Assembly (NCBI GenBank): GCA_040221375.1 | Contig: JAVKEP010000067.1 | Coordinates: 1-64,000, forward strand | Source of the DNA: SHAN690 sp040221375 | GTDB taxonomy: Bacteria > Bacteroidota > Bacteroidia > Flavobacteriales_G > Salibacteraceae | Length of the DNA stretch: 64,000 bases | Reading direction: 5' to 3' | The notes under the pieces: generated by a model | The model's input: only the letters and a program-made list of their open reading frames with translations | Databases searched by the model: none | What the model was told of the DNA's origin: nothing | In this document: positions 25,622 through 33,511 of the stretch, in pieces | Layout: each line of letters opens with the position of its first letter | How positions within the stretch are numbered: position 1 is the first letter of the stretch | Made by a program: the position numbers and the translations under genes

Positions 25622-25652
25622 TTGATTCATGCCTTAAAATTGATTTACTTTG
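25622..25652 (+). promoter_or_regulatory. Probable promoter for the Ala/Glu-rich lipoprotein
   Basis: TTG (25622-25624), 21-nt spacer, then TACTTTG (25646-25652), a one-base-shorter form of TAnnTTTG. It leaves a leader of about 20 nt before ATG 25678. Confidence 0.4.
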
Positions 25653-25677
25653 TAAGGAATATGAAATCCATCTAAAT

Positions 25678-26037
25678 ATGAAAAGAATCACACGAACCGC
25701 AATGTTTTTCTTGTTTACTGCCGCTGTATTGACTGCATGTGGTGGTGGAGGAGAATCTCACGATGAAAGCCATGAAGACGGTGCTACGCACGTAGAAGCT
25801 GCCATGGATAAAGCTGCTGAATCTGCAGAAGAAGCTAAAGAAGCAATGAAAGATGCCGCTGAGGAGGTTGAAGTCAAAGTGGAAGGAGCTGCAGAAGAAG
25901 TGAAGGAAACAGCTAAAGAGCTAACAGAGCCAATCGGCGATGCAAAAGTTAAGAAGCCAGGTGCCAAAACGGAAGCTGCTGAGAAGAAGGAGCTTACTGA
26001 GCCTGTTGGCGAAGCCAAAGTGATCAAGAAGAAGTAA
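25678..26037 (+). CDS. Small Ala/Glu/Lys-rich lipoprotein with C-terminal repeat
   Basis: A 119-residue lipoprotein (TAAVLTAC, Cys 21) followed by GGGG and a His/Glu segment (ESHDESHEDG). The middle 50 residues are an alternating Ala/Glu/Lys amphipathic helix (AAESAEEAKEAMKDAAEE) predicted to be coiled-coil-like. The end repeats KELTEPIGDAKV as KELTEPVGEAKV 24 residues later. Low-complexity composition makes homology weak evidence; it may be an envelope stress or stationary-phase protein. Flanked by a promoter and a shared terminator, so monocistronic. Confidence 0.7.
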   Translation: MKRITRTAMFFLFTAAVLTACGGGGESHDESHEDGATHVEAAMDKAAESAEEAKEAMKDAAEEVEVKVEGAAEEVKETAKELTEPIGDAKVKKPGAKTEAAEKKELTEPVGEAKVIKKK

Positions 26038-26056
26038 TTCTCTCTTATCAATGAAA

Positions 26057-26088
26057 TAAAAAAGCCCCGATCACTCGGGGCTTTTTTT
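26057..26088. terminator. Bidirectional Rho-independent terminator
   Basis: AGCCCCGA-TCAC-TCGGGGCT, perfect 8-bp stem (26063-26082), preceded by an A run and followed by TTTTTTT, so it works for the plus-strand lipoprotein (stop 26037) and the minus-strand EGF lipoprotein (stop 26112). Confidence 0.9.
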
Positions 26089-26111
26089 ATGCTTGGAATT
26101 CAGCTTTCGAA

Positions 26112-26693
26112 CTATTGCCGCGTGAAAATTGCTTCACACGATACGGTTCCAATGGATGAATCATCCAATGTATAATTGATCACCAACTCTGAACCATCGT
26201 CAGTCATGATTCCTGACCCTGACATGGTAAATCCATCCTCCGGCTGCTGAGAAGGGATGGTAATGTTGTGGCCGTTTACTTCAGCGATGATTGGGTTTTC
26301 CCAATCGCCTCGATAGAGGTAGGAAATTTCGATCTTGTACACGTTTCCGGTAGTCGATTTGATGGTTGAGGCGTAGGTGTAATTGATGTCACATTCTTCA
26401 TCGACATCATAGGCACCATAAAACTTGATGCGCTCCTCGATCTTACAAGCATCGCCTTCATAGTAATCGTCGCATGCACACGTGCCATCGCCGTAGGTAC
26501 CGTTGACGCATTCCGTTTCACACAGCGTTCCGTAAAACGTGTCTTCACAGTCGCAAACGCCGTCGTTGTCTTCATTGCAGATTCCTCCGTTCTCGCATAC
26601 CACATCTTTGCATGGATTCTTACAGGATTGAAGGGAAAGGAGTCCTGCGAAAGCGATCACAAGGCCCAGGTAGTTAACTATTCGAGTATTCAT
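26112..26693 (-). CDS. EGF-like lipoprotein (paralogue 2)
   Basis: A 193-residue lipoprotein (lipobox SLQSC, Cys 24). EGF-like segments: CKDVVCENGGICNEDNDG, CDCEDTFYGTLC, then CVNGTYGDGTCACDDYYEG and C. The remaining 110 residues begin IKFYGAYDVDEECD and include MSGSGIMTDDGSELVINYTL, matching the C-terminal domain of the other two paralogues. It lies 16 bp after paralogue 3 and shares its transcript. Role unknown; possible cell-surface adhesion by analogy with EGF domains elsewhere. Confidence 0.75.
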   Translation of the reverse strand: MNTRIVNYLGLVIAFAGLLSLQSCKNPCKDVVCENGGICNEDNDGVCDCEDTFYGTLCETECVNGTYGDGTCACDDYYEGDACKIEERIKFYGAYDVDEECDINYTYASTIKSTTGNVYKIEISYLYRGDWENPIIAEVNGHNITIPSQQPEDGFTMSGSGIMTDDGSELVINYTLDDSSIGTVSCEAIFTRQ

Positions 26694-26709
26694 TGTATAG
26701 ATGATTGAA

Positions 26710-27405
26710 TCAATTACGGTTAAAATTCAGAACGCACAAGATAGCATTGCTCTCGTAGACGCGCTTAATGGTAATGTTGAAGTTGCTTCCATTCAAGGAT
26801 GCAGGTGACGTCGATTCAACGGAGAACTTCGTTCCATTGGCATCTTTCACATTTTGCTTTGGTACGATCAGCTGGTTGTCATCGGTAATGATCCCATATC
26901 CTTTTGTATCTCCTGCCGTAGTCAGGTTTGTGACGCTCACGTAGTTGGCGGCGAATAAACTGTCAGGATCTGGATGATCCATGGCTGAAATGGTAGATTG
27001 CACATCTTGTCCATTGCAATCTGAAGGAACTGTATAGCTCGCAATCCAATCCAGGCGCATTTCCGTTCCGCAGCTTTCACCTGTGAAACCAGGATAGCAA
27101 AGGCATTCACCGGTCGACTTTTTATACGTTCCTTCCTCGCAAAAGGTCTCACAGCTGGGGCCGAAGTAGTCCTTTTCGCAATCGCACTTTCCGTCTTCGC
27201 AAATCCCCTCATTGAGGCAGTTTACATTGCCCGTAATACACTTATCCTCAATTTGACAACTGTCGCCAGAGAATCCATTTAGGCAGACACAACTGCCGTC
27301 TTCGCATGTTCCATCGTTGCTGCAGGTAACGTTCTTACACTTGTTGCAACTCGCCAAAGCCAAGACGATCGCCAAGGCAGAAAAAAGGAATAAAAATCTT
27401 TTCAT
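26710..27405 (-). CDS. EGF-like lipoprotein (paralogue 3)
   Basis: A 231-residue lipoprotein (LALASC, Cys 20). Three EGF-like units: CSNDGTCEDGSCVCLNGFSG, CLNEGICEDGKCDCEKDYFG and CEEGTYKKSTGECLCYPGFTG. These are hallmark C-x-N-x-G-x-C...CxC..G(Y/F).G patterns. The C-terminal 110 residues (LDWIASYTVPSDC, KGYGIITDDNQLIV) correspond to the shared beta domain. First gene of the two-gene unit; upstream it is divergent from the 2-oxoacid dehydrogenase gene. Confidence 0.75.
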   Translation of the reverse strand: MKRFLFLFSALAIVLALASCNKCKNVTCSNDGTCEDGSCVCLNGFSGDSCQIEDKCITGNVNCLNEGICEDGKCDCEKDYFGPSCETFCEEGTYKKSTGECLCYPGFTGESCGTEMRLDWIASYTVPSDCNGQDVQSTISAMDHPDPDSLFAANYVSVTNLTTAGDTKGYGIITDDNQLIVPKQNVKDANGTKFSVESTSPASLNGSNFNITIKRVYESNAILCVLNFNRN

Positions 27406-27523
27406 GTTTGTTTGTGGTTATAGGTTTTGAAATCTTGGACGGGAATGTATCCAAAAGGCTGCATTGGCCTTGTACCTTTTACGACCAACCGTCGATTTTC
27501 TTAGACAAGCGAGGTCAGATAGC

Positions 27524-27531
27524 TACATTTG
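27524..27531 (+). promoter_or_regulatory. Bacteroidota -7 element upstream of the E1 gene
   Basis: TACATTTG matches TAnnTTTG and ends 18 nt before ATG 27550. The TTG codon of an upstream in-frame start overlaps this box, so the ATG is the better start. Confidence 0.45.
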
Positions 27532-27549
27532 AGTTCTCATTTTCACCCC

Positions 27550-29526
27550 ATGAAATTTAAGCGCGGAACTTATTCTGACGATGCCCTCATCGATGTGTAC
27601 AAACAGCTGCTCCTTCCTAGACAGATCGAAGAGAAAATGCTCATCTATTTGAGGCAGGGGAAAATCTCGAAATGGTTCAGCGGTTATGGTCAGGAGGCCA
27701 TCAGCGTTGGCTGCGCTTACGGATTGCCAAACGAAGCCTTCATGCTTACCATGCACAGAAACTTGGGGGTGTTCACTACGCGAGGCGTTCCCTTGGCGCG
27801 TTTGTTCGCACAGTTTCAAGGGAAGGCCAAAGGATTTACCCAAGGCCGCGACCGCAGCTTCCATTTTGGCACTTCTGAGCATCGCATCGTCGGCATGATC
27901 TCTCATTTGGGCCCCCAATTAGGCATCGCAGATGGCATTGCGCTTGCCCAAAAATTGGACGGAAAGAAGAGTCCTACGTTGGTTTTCACGGGAGACGGTG
28001 GAGCAAGCGAAGGCGATTTTCATGAAGCCCTGAATGTGGCAGCCGTTTGGGACCTTCCCGTTGTGTTTGTAGTCGAGAACAACCAATGGGGCTTGAGTAC
28101 GCCGAGCAATGAACAATTTCGTTGTGAACAGTTCATCGACAAAGGCATCGGCTACGGGATGAAGGCCGTTCAAGTGGATGGTAACAACATCTTGGAAGTC
28201 ATTGATACGATCAAAGGCCTGGCTGCAGATATGGAAAAAGACCCCAAGCCCGTCCTGCTCGAATGCATCACATTCAGAATGCGCGGACACGAAGAAGCCA
28301 GCGGCACCAAGTACTATCCTGAAGGCATCCAAGATGCGTGGGCAAAGAAAGACCCAGTGGATACGTTCGAAACTTTCCTCATGGAAGAAGGTCTGTTGAC
28401 CCATGAAGCGGTCGTCGCCCTCAAAGAACAAATGAAACTTGACATAGGCAGCGCATTCGAAGAGGCGATGTCTTACGCGGATGTGGTGGCCGATGCAGAA
28501 AAAGAAGCGAAGGACCTATTTGCTCCCCACGCCGTATCCATTGCACCGCCAAGCAGTTCGGTGAAGCAAATGCGCTTTGTTGACGCCATTGCCGATGGAA
28601 TGAACGAAGCCATGATGAAGCACCCCGATTTGGTCCTCATGGGGCAAGACATTGCAGACTACGGTGGCGTGTTCAAGGTGACTGAAGGACTGATGCGTCG
28701 GTACGGAAAAGAAAGGGTGCGCAACACGCCATTGTGCGAATCAGCGATTCTCGGTGCTGGATTGGGATTGAGCATTGCCGGAAAAAAGGCCATGGTAGAG
28801 ATGCAATTTTCTGATTTCGTTACCAGTGGCTTCAATCAGATCGTCAATAACCTCGCAAAAATCCATTGGAGATGGGGCCAGAACGCCGACGTTGTAATCC
28901 GAATGCCAACCGGAGCGGGCGTGGGTGCCGGACCCTACCATTCCCAATCGACCGAAGCATGGTTTTTTCATACGCCAGGACTAAAAATCGTGTATCCTTC
29001 CAATCCCGAAGACGCAAAAGGCCTCCTGCTTGCGGCGTTTTCAGACCCTAATCCAGTGTTGTTTTTTGAACACAAATACCTCTACCGAAGTCTGACGGGC
29101 GACGTTCCTACCGGCTATTATACAACAGAGATAGGAAAGGCGGCCCATGCAAGGCGGGGGAATGATGTTTCCATCATCACGTACGGATTGGGCGTTCAGT
29201 GGGCTGTAAAAGCACAGGAATCGTTTACTGAACACAGTTTTGACATCATCGATCTCAGAACGTTAGCACCGCTTGATATGGAGACAATTTATAACTCGGT
29301 TAAACGGACGGGCAAGGCCATCGTGTTACACGAGGATTCACTCACAGGTGGCATCGGAGCGGAGATCGTCGCACGGATCAACGAAGATTGTTTCGAGCAT
29401 TTGGACGCGCCCGTAATGCGTTGCGCCAGCTTGGATACGCCGGTACCTTTTGCGGCCCAGTTAGAAGAGCAATTTCTCGCAGTAAACAGACTTGAACTGA
29501 AGCTACAAGAGCTGCTTGATTATTAA
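27550..29526 (+). CDS. 2-oxoacid dehydrogenase E1, alpha and beta subunits fused (branched-chain type)
   Basis: A 658-residue ThDP enzyme in which alpha (residues 1-330) and beta (340-658) subunits are one chain, a known Bacteroidota arrangement. The alpha half has FSGYGQEAISVG, HRNLGVFTTRGV and the ThDP motif GDGGASEGDF...VENNQWGLS. The beta half has LVLMGQDIADYGGVFKVTEG, FSDFVTSGFNQIVNNLAK, MPTGAGVGAGPYHSQS and FEHKYLYR. It decarboxylates branched-chain 2-oxo acids (or pyruvate) and reductively acylates lipoyl-E2. No E2/E3 gene is adjacent; lipA is 19 kb away. The DUF4920 gene starts 13 bp downstream. Confidence 0.9.
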   Translation: MKFKRGTYSDDALIDVYKQLLLPRQIEEKMLIYLRQGKISKWFSGYGQEAISVGCAYGLPNEAFMLTMHRNLGVFTTRGVPLARLFAQFQGKAKGFTQGRDRSFHFGTSEHRIVGMISHLGPQLGIADGIALAQKLDGKKSPTLVFTGDGGASEGDFHEALNVAAVWDLPVVFVVENNQWGLSTPSNEQFRCEQFIDKGIGYGMKAVQVDGNNILEVIDTIKGLAADMEKDPKPVLLECITFRMRGHEEASGTKYYPEGIQDAWAKKDPVDTFETFLMEEGLLTHEAVVALKEQMKLDIGSAFEEAMSYADVVADAEKEAKDLFAPHAVSIAPPSSSVKQMRFVDAIADGMNEAMMKHPDLVLMGQDIADYGGVFKVTEGLMRRYGKERVRNTPLCESAILGAGLGLSIAGKKAMVEMQFSDFVTSGFNQIVNNLAKIHWRWGQNADVVIRMPTGAGVGAGPYHSQSTEAWFFHTPGLKIVYPSNPEDAKGLLLAAFSDPNPVLFFEHKYLYRSLTGDVPTGYYTTEIGKAAHARRGNDVSIITYGLGVQWAVKAQESFTEHSFDIIDLRTLAPLDMETIYNSVKRTGKAIVLHEDSLTGGIGAEIVARINEDCFEHLDAPVMRCASLDTPVPFAAQLEEQFLAVNRLELKLQELLDY

Positions 29527-29539
29527 CTTCGTACTCACT

Positions 29540-30148
29540 ATGAAATCAAAAACCATGAAGAAAATATTATTCATTCCCGCCATACTGATTGCATTCTCTG
29601 CGTGTCAAAACGGAGCGGACACAGCCAATTCAGAGAGCGTAGATACGACCAACTCGGTTGAAGTTAAAAAGCCAGCCATTGCATTCTTTGGTGCATCAAT
29701 CGATGAAGCAGGAGCAGTGGATGTGAATGAAGCACCGAATAAAATTACGGGTGTAGATTCCGTAAATCTCAAGGTCAAAGGGGTTGTAGCGAAAGTTTGC
29801 CAAGCCAAAGGGTGTTGGATGACTATGGAATATGGTGAAGGGGAGAGCATGCACGTTTCTTTCCGTGACTACGGATTCTTCGTTCCCAAGAACATCGATG
29901 GCAAGGAAGCAGTGATCGATGGCACGCTCTATATGGAGACTACTAGCGTCGAAGATTTGAAGCATTACGCGGAAGACGAAGGACTCTCTGAAGAAGAAAT
30001 TGCTGCGATAACCGAGCCCGAAACGCGATTGACGTTCGTGGCAGACGGTGTAATTGTGAAAGATTACAGCGTGGAAGTGGACGCAGCCAAAGAAGCAGAG
30101 TTGAACTTAGAAGAAGAGGAGCACGATCATGCTGATCACGAGCATTGA
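29540..30148 (+). CDS. DUF4920-type lipoprotein
   Basis: About 202 residues with a lipoprotein signal (FIPAILIAFSAC). The core IAFFGASIDEAGAVDV, LKVKGVVAKVCQAKGCWMTM and RDYGFFVPKNIDGKEAVIDG follows the DUF4920 pattern with the conserved C-x3-GCW motif, a likely metal or thiol site. The C terminus is acidic and His-rich (EEEEHDHADHEH), which could bind metal. Start 29540 or 29555 both give a lipoprotein signal. Its transcript ends at a hairpin located inside the 3' end of the convergent ndh gene. Confidence 0.82.
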   Translation: MKSKTMKKILFIPAILIAFSACQNGADTANSESVDTTNSVEVKKPAIAFFGASIDEAGAVDVNEAPNKITGVDSVNLKVKGVVAKVCQAKGCWMTMEYGEGESMHVSFRDYGFFVPKNIDGKEAVIDGTLYMETTSVEDLKHYAEDEGLSEEEIAAITEPETRLTFVADGVIVKDYSVEVDAAKEAELNLEEEEHDHADHEH

Positions 30149-30165
30149 GCACTGACCAAACAGTT

Positions 30166-31458
30166 TTAATCAGAAGCCTCGCTGTCGCGGGGCTTTTGTT
30201 TTATTACTAGTCGGAGCGACTGATCGTAGGTGAAGTAATTCCACGTCCATTCGAGGAATATAAATAGGCGATTCTTGACACCCAAGATTGACATGAGGTG
30301 AACGAACAACCAAAAAACCCAGGCGAAGAAGCCTTGGAATTTCCAATAGGGAAGATCCACAACCGCTCGGTTCCGTCCTACCGTTGCCATTGATCCCAGG
30401 TCGTTGTATTGAAAGGGTAGGGAAGCCTTTCCTTTGAGCTGGAGAAGTAGATTGGCGCTCAGGCGATCGGCTTGTTGGATGGCGACTTGAGCCACTTGAG
30501 GATGCCCTTTTTTGAAGCCATCTGTTTCCATCATGGCAATATCACCAAGCACATACAAATCTTTGTGGCCCTGCATTCGATTGAAGCCATCCACTTTAAT
30601 ACGGCCGTTCGCTGCAATCGATTCGGTCGGGATTCCTTTCAAAAGGTTTCCCTTGATGCCCGCTGCCCAAATCAAGTTCTTGGTGATGAAGGTTCTACCA
30701 TCCTTAGTCGTTACGGTGTGTCCGTCATACGACTCCACCAACGTGTTCAGCTCCACCTGAACACCCATCTCGGTTAAGAATGCCATCGATTCTGTGGAAG
30801 ATACCGCGCTCATGGCGCCCAAAAGTCGAGGTGATGCCTCGATCAAGTGGATTTCCATCTGGCTAAAATCCAATTCGGGATAATCCTTCGGCAATACGTA
30901 CGACCGCATTTCTGAAAGAGCCCCTGAAACTTCTGTGCCCGTTGGTCCGCCACCTACAACAACTACGTTCATGAGGGCCCTTCGTTCTTCATCTGATTCA
31001 GCAACCAATGCAGCCTCCATGTTCTCAAGGATGCGGTTGCGGATGATCAGTGATTCCTGAACCGATTTCATGGGAAGCGCGTGCGCCTCAATTTGCCGAT
31101 TGTTGAAGTAATTGGTATCGGATCCCGTTGCGATCACTAAGGTGTCATAAGTGATCTTTCCGATGGAAGTAACTACAGAGCGTTCGGTCGGGTCGATCTG
31201 ATGCACCTCGGCCATTCGAAAACGCACATTTTTGGCTTTGTGAAAGGCCTTTCGGATGGGGAACGAAATCGAACTGGGAGCAAGACCCGCCGTCGCCACC
31301 TGGTAAAAAAGCGGTTGAAATTGATGAAAATTGTTCTTGTCGATCAACAGTACGTCCACCGGTTGATTACTCAGTTTACGCGCCAATCGTAAGCCCGCAA
31401 AGCCTGCACCGAGTATTACGATGCGAGGGCGATCGGTAGGAGGGGTTTGATCAGACAT
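30166..31458 (-). CDS. ndh: Type II NADH dehydrogenase (NDH-2-like flavoprotein)
   Basis: A 430-residue FAD enzyme passing electrons from NADH to quinone without proton pumping. N-terminal FAD motif RIVILGAGFAGLRLAR, second nucleotide motif VVVVGGGPTGTEVSGAL, the FAD-contact LYVLGDIAM, and QVAQVAIQQADR. Residues 360-410 are hydrophobic (GFFAWVFWLFVHLMSI), which would attach it to the inner membrane. Start 31458 lies directly after a terminator-like hairpin of the upstream gene; the frame upstream (MLPFAEAFF) is encoded by that hairpin and is not believed. Confidence 0.88.
   Translation of the reverse strand: MSDQTPPTDRPRIVILGAGFAGLRLARKLSNQPVDVLLIDKNNFHQFQPLFYQVATAGLAPSSISFPIRKAFHKAKNVRFRMAEVHQIDPTERSVVTSIGKITYDTLVIATGSDTNYFNNRQIEAHALPMKSVQESLIIRNRILENMEAALVAESDEERRALMNVVVVGGGPTGTEVSGALSEMRSYVLPKDYPELDFSQMEIHLIEASPRLLGAMSAVSSTESMAFLTEMGVQVELNTLVESYDGHTVTTKDGRTFITKNLIWAAGIKGNLLKGIPTESIAANGRIKVDGFNRMQGHKDLYVLGDIAMMETDGFKKGHPQVAQVAIQQADRLSANLLLQLKGKASLPFQYNDLGSMATVGRNRAVVDLPYWKFQGFFAWVFWLFVHLMSILGVKNRLFIFLEWTWNYFTYDQSLRLVIKQKPRDSEASD
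30174..30201 (+). terminator. Terminator of the DUF4920 gene, inside the ndh 3' end
   Basis: AAGCCTCGC (30174-30182) pairs with GCGGGGCTT (30187-30195) with one T-G wobble, followed by TTTTGTTTT. It begins 26 bp after the DUF4920 stop and lies within the last codons of the convergent ndh gene. Confidence 0.7.
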
Positions 31459-31486
31459 AAAAAATGCTTCCGCAAAGGGAAGCATT
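31459..31486 (-). terminator. Hairpin terminator abutting the ndh start codon
   Basis: Minus strand ATGCTTCC (31485-31478) pairs with GGAAGCAT (31471-31464), then TTTTTT. It lies 32 bp after the stop of the SprB-repeat gene and its T run ends at the base before the ndh ATG. Confidence 0.75.
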
Positions 31487-31517
31487 TCTTAAGGTCTTAA
31501 ACAAGCAGAATGATAGA

Positions 31518-33443
31518 TTATCGACCTACCACGATGGCTTTGACGACGAATCCTTCTTTACTGCGAATCAACAAGTTGTATCGGCCGATCTCAATGCCGT
31601 TCAGGTCAAGGGACAAAACGTCTCCGTTCCAAGTGCGAATCACCCTGCCGCTCATGTCAAGCATAACTAGCTGATCCAGCGAAGTCTCCGTTGACTCAAT
31701 GTAGAGGATGTCATTGGCTGGATTCGGAAACACGCGAATCTTGTTAGATCCAATCTCCGAAATGCTGGTGACGGTGCCTACGCTGCTCGAAATTACTTTC
31801 TCACACCCGGCCGCATCAGTGATTGTAACCGAGTAAGGACCCGCACACAATCCCATTGCTTCATTGCTGTTCAGAGAAGCGTCGTGCGACCAAGAATAGA
31901 TATACGGGGCCGCGCCGCCAGTAACATTTAAGGTGATCATTCCGTCACAAAACCCTTCATTGGAAGAGTCACTAGAAACAACAACCGTGATGCTGTCTGG
32001 CTCAACGATGTCAAACGTAGCTTCATCTGTACAACCCGCGCTATCGGTCAAGGTTACCGTATAACTTCCTGCGCTGAGGCCCGTGATGGTAGCCCCCGAG
32101 AAGCCGGTTGACCAAACGAATTGCCACGGCTGAGACCCTTGAGCGGCGGTAACGGTTATGGAACCATTGGAGTCGCCATAGCAACTCACATCAGCGATGA
32201 TAGCACCGTTCTCATCGATTTCGGCTACTGCGTCTACGATGGTTTCGGTGAAGGAATCCATGCAGCCGACCGAATCGGTTACTGTAACGGTGTACGTTCC
32301 TGCACTTAGGCTAGAGATACTTGCATTTGTTCCGCCGTTGCTCCAAGCATACGAATACGGAGCATTGCCAACGACCATGCTCAAGGCGAGGGATCCATTG
32401 CCTTGGCCACAGAATTCATCTTGGGTGTTAAATACAGCAACGAGCCCAGATCCAGTTGAGTTGACCAATGAAGAATCTACTGCCGTACAACCATTGGTAT
32501 CTGTAATAGTGACGATGTACAATCCGGTGAAAACATTGGACAGTGCGCTGTCTACATCTCCGGTATTCCACAGGTAGGAATATGGAGCCGTTCCACCGAT
32601 GGCCTGAACGCTGATCGATCCGCTTCCGGTAGCGCAGGACGTACCCACGACGGTAAAGGTCAAGTTGATCGGCGCTGGAGAACCTACTTCAGAGGTAATT
32701 ACCTCCTCATTTCCATTCGCATCTTCGATTGTAACGGTATAGGTGCCCGCACACAGGCTAGAAATCGAAGCGGTTGTGTCGCCGTTTGACCAGGTATACG
32801 CGTACGGCCCGCCTTCACCACCCGTGACATTCGAAAGCGATACAGCTCCGTCGCAGTCACCATCGCAACTTACGTCGGTAGTGTCAATGGTAGCAGTCAT
32901 CGGTTGGATCGGATAGATGGTTGTACTTCCCGTATAGATATAGTCACCGCTGTTTCCAGAAGCGCCATTGGCTGCATTTCCAGCATAGTAGAAGGTGATG
33001 GTATCAGCGTAGCTAGGTGCCGTCCAACTGAATGACCACGAACCCGTTGAGTTGTACGTTGAGTTGTGACGAATGTAAGAGCGACTCGAAATAGTAGTCG
33101 CTGCCGAGCCGGTGCTCGCTGTAAACGTTCCGCCATTGGCGTTGTTGTCACGCAAAGCTCCAGCCATGAATCCATAGCGTGCAGGACTCGGAGAAGATTG
33201 GCTAACGTTCATCGATACACTGTACGTAGTACCGGGATAGTAGCTTGAAGGGACGGACATGCTTACAGAACCTGATCCGCTGTTGAGGCTATAGGAATTG
33301 TGGCATCCGTTCTGGCACGTCGAACTGCTGAGAGGACTGCCGGTGAGGTCGGAACTGAATCCGCCGCCAGAATAGCTATTTAAAGCAATGGCCCCAATGA
33401 TTGTACAAGCAGAAAAGGTAAGTCTGAGTAGAATTTTTTCCAT
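31518..33443 (-). CDS. T9SS-secreted protein: choice-of-anchor V domain plus five SprB repeats
   Basis: About 641 residues with an N-terminal signal (MEKILLRLTFSACTIIGAIA). Residues 25-180 look like a choice-of-anchor V domain, with a C-x3-CH motif (CQNGCH) that resembles a heme site. Five SprB-type repeats follow (VSCDGDCDGAVSL, TSCATGSGSISV, EFCGQGNGSLAL, VSCYGDSNGSITV, NEGFCDGMITL; each ending GTYTVTxTD-like). The last 75 residues are a T9SS type A sorting domain (VFPNPANDILYIES, GRYNLLIRSKEGF). Secreted across the outer membrane and probably attached to the surface. Start 33443 fits the signal; upstream frame overlaps NhaC. Confidence 0.85.
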   Translation of the reverse strand: MEKILLRLTFSACTIIGAIALNSYSGGGFSSDLTGSPLSSSTCQNGCHNSYSLNSGSGSVSMSVPSSYYPGTTYSVSMNVSQSSPSPARYGFMAGALRDNNANGGTFTASTGSAATTISSRSYIRHNSTYNSTGSWSFSWTAPSYADTITFYYAGNAANGASGNSGDYIYTGSTTIYPIQPMTATIDTTDVSCDGDCDGAVSLSNVTGGEGGPYAYTWSNGDTTASISSLCAGTYTVTIEDANGNEEVITSEVGSPAPINLTFTVVGTSCATGSGSISVQAIGGTAPYSYLWNTGDVDSALSNVFTGLYIVTITDTNGCTAVDSSLVNSTGSGLVAVFNTQDEFCGQGNGSLALSMVVGNAPYSYAWSNGGTNASISSLSAGTYTVTVTDSVGCMDSFTETIVDAVAEIDENGAIIADVSCYGDSNGSITVTAAQGSQPWQFVWSTGFSGATITGLSAGSYTVTLTDSAGCTDEATFDIVEPDSITVVVSSDSSNEGFCDGMITLNVTGGAAPYIYSWSHDASLNSNEAMGLCAGPYSVTITDAAGCEKVISSSVGTVTSISEIGSNKIRVFPNPANDILYIESTETSLDQLVMLDMSGRVIRTWNGDVLSLDLNGIEIGRYNLLIRSKEGFVVKAIVVGR

Positions 33444-33511
33444 AATGAGTTGGTTAGGAGTTAGTAGTTGATACAGCAAAAGACGCGAATTGATGCCGTA
33501 CGTTGGGTGGG

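Noticed and set aside
31800..32880. Near-periodic repeats resembling a tandem array
   Set aside because: They encode five SprB-type domains of a secreted protein.
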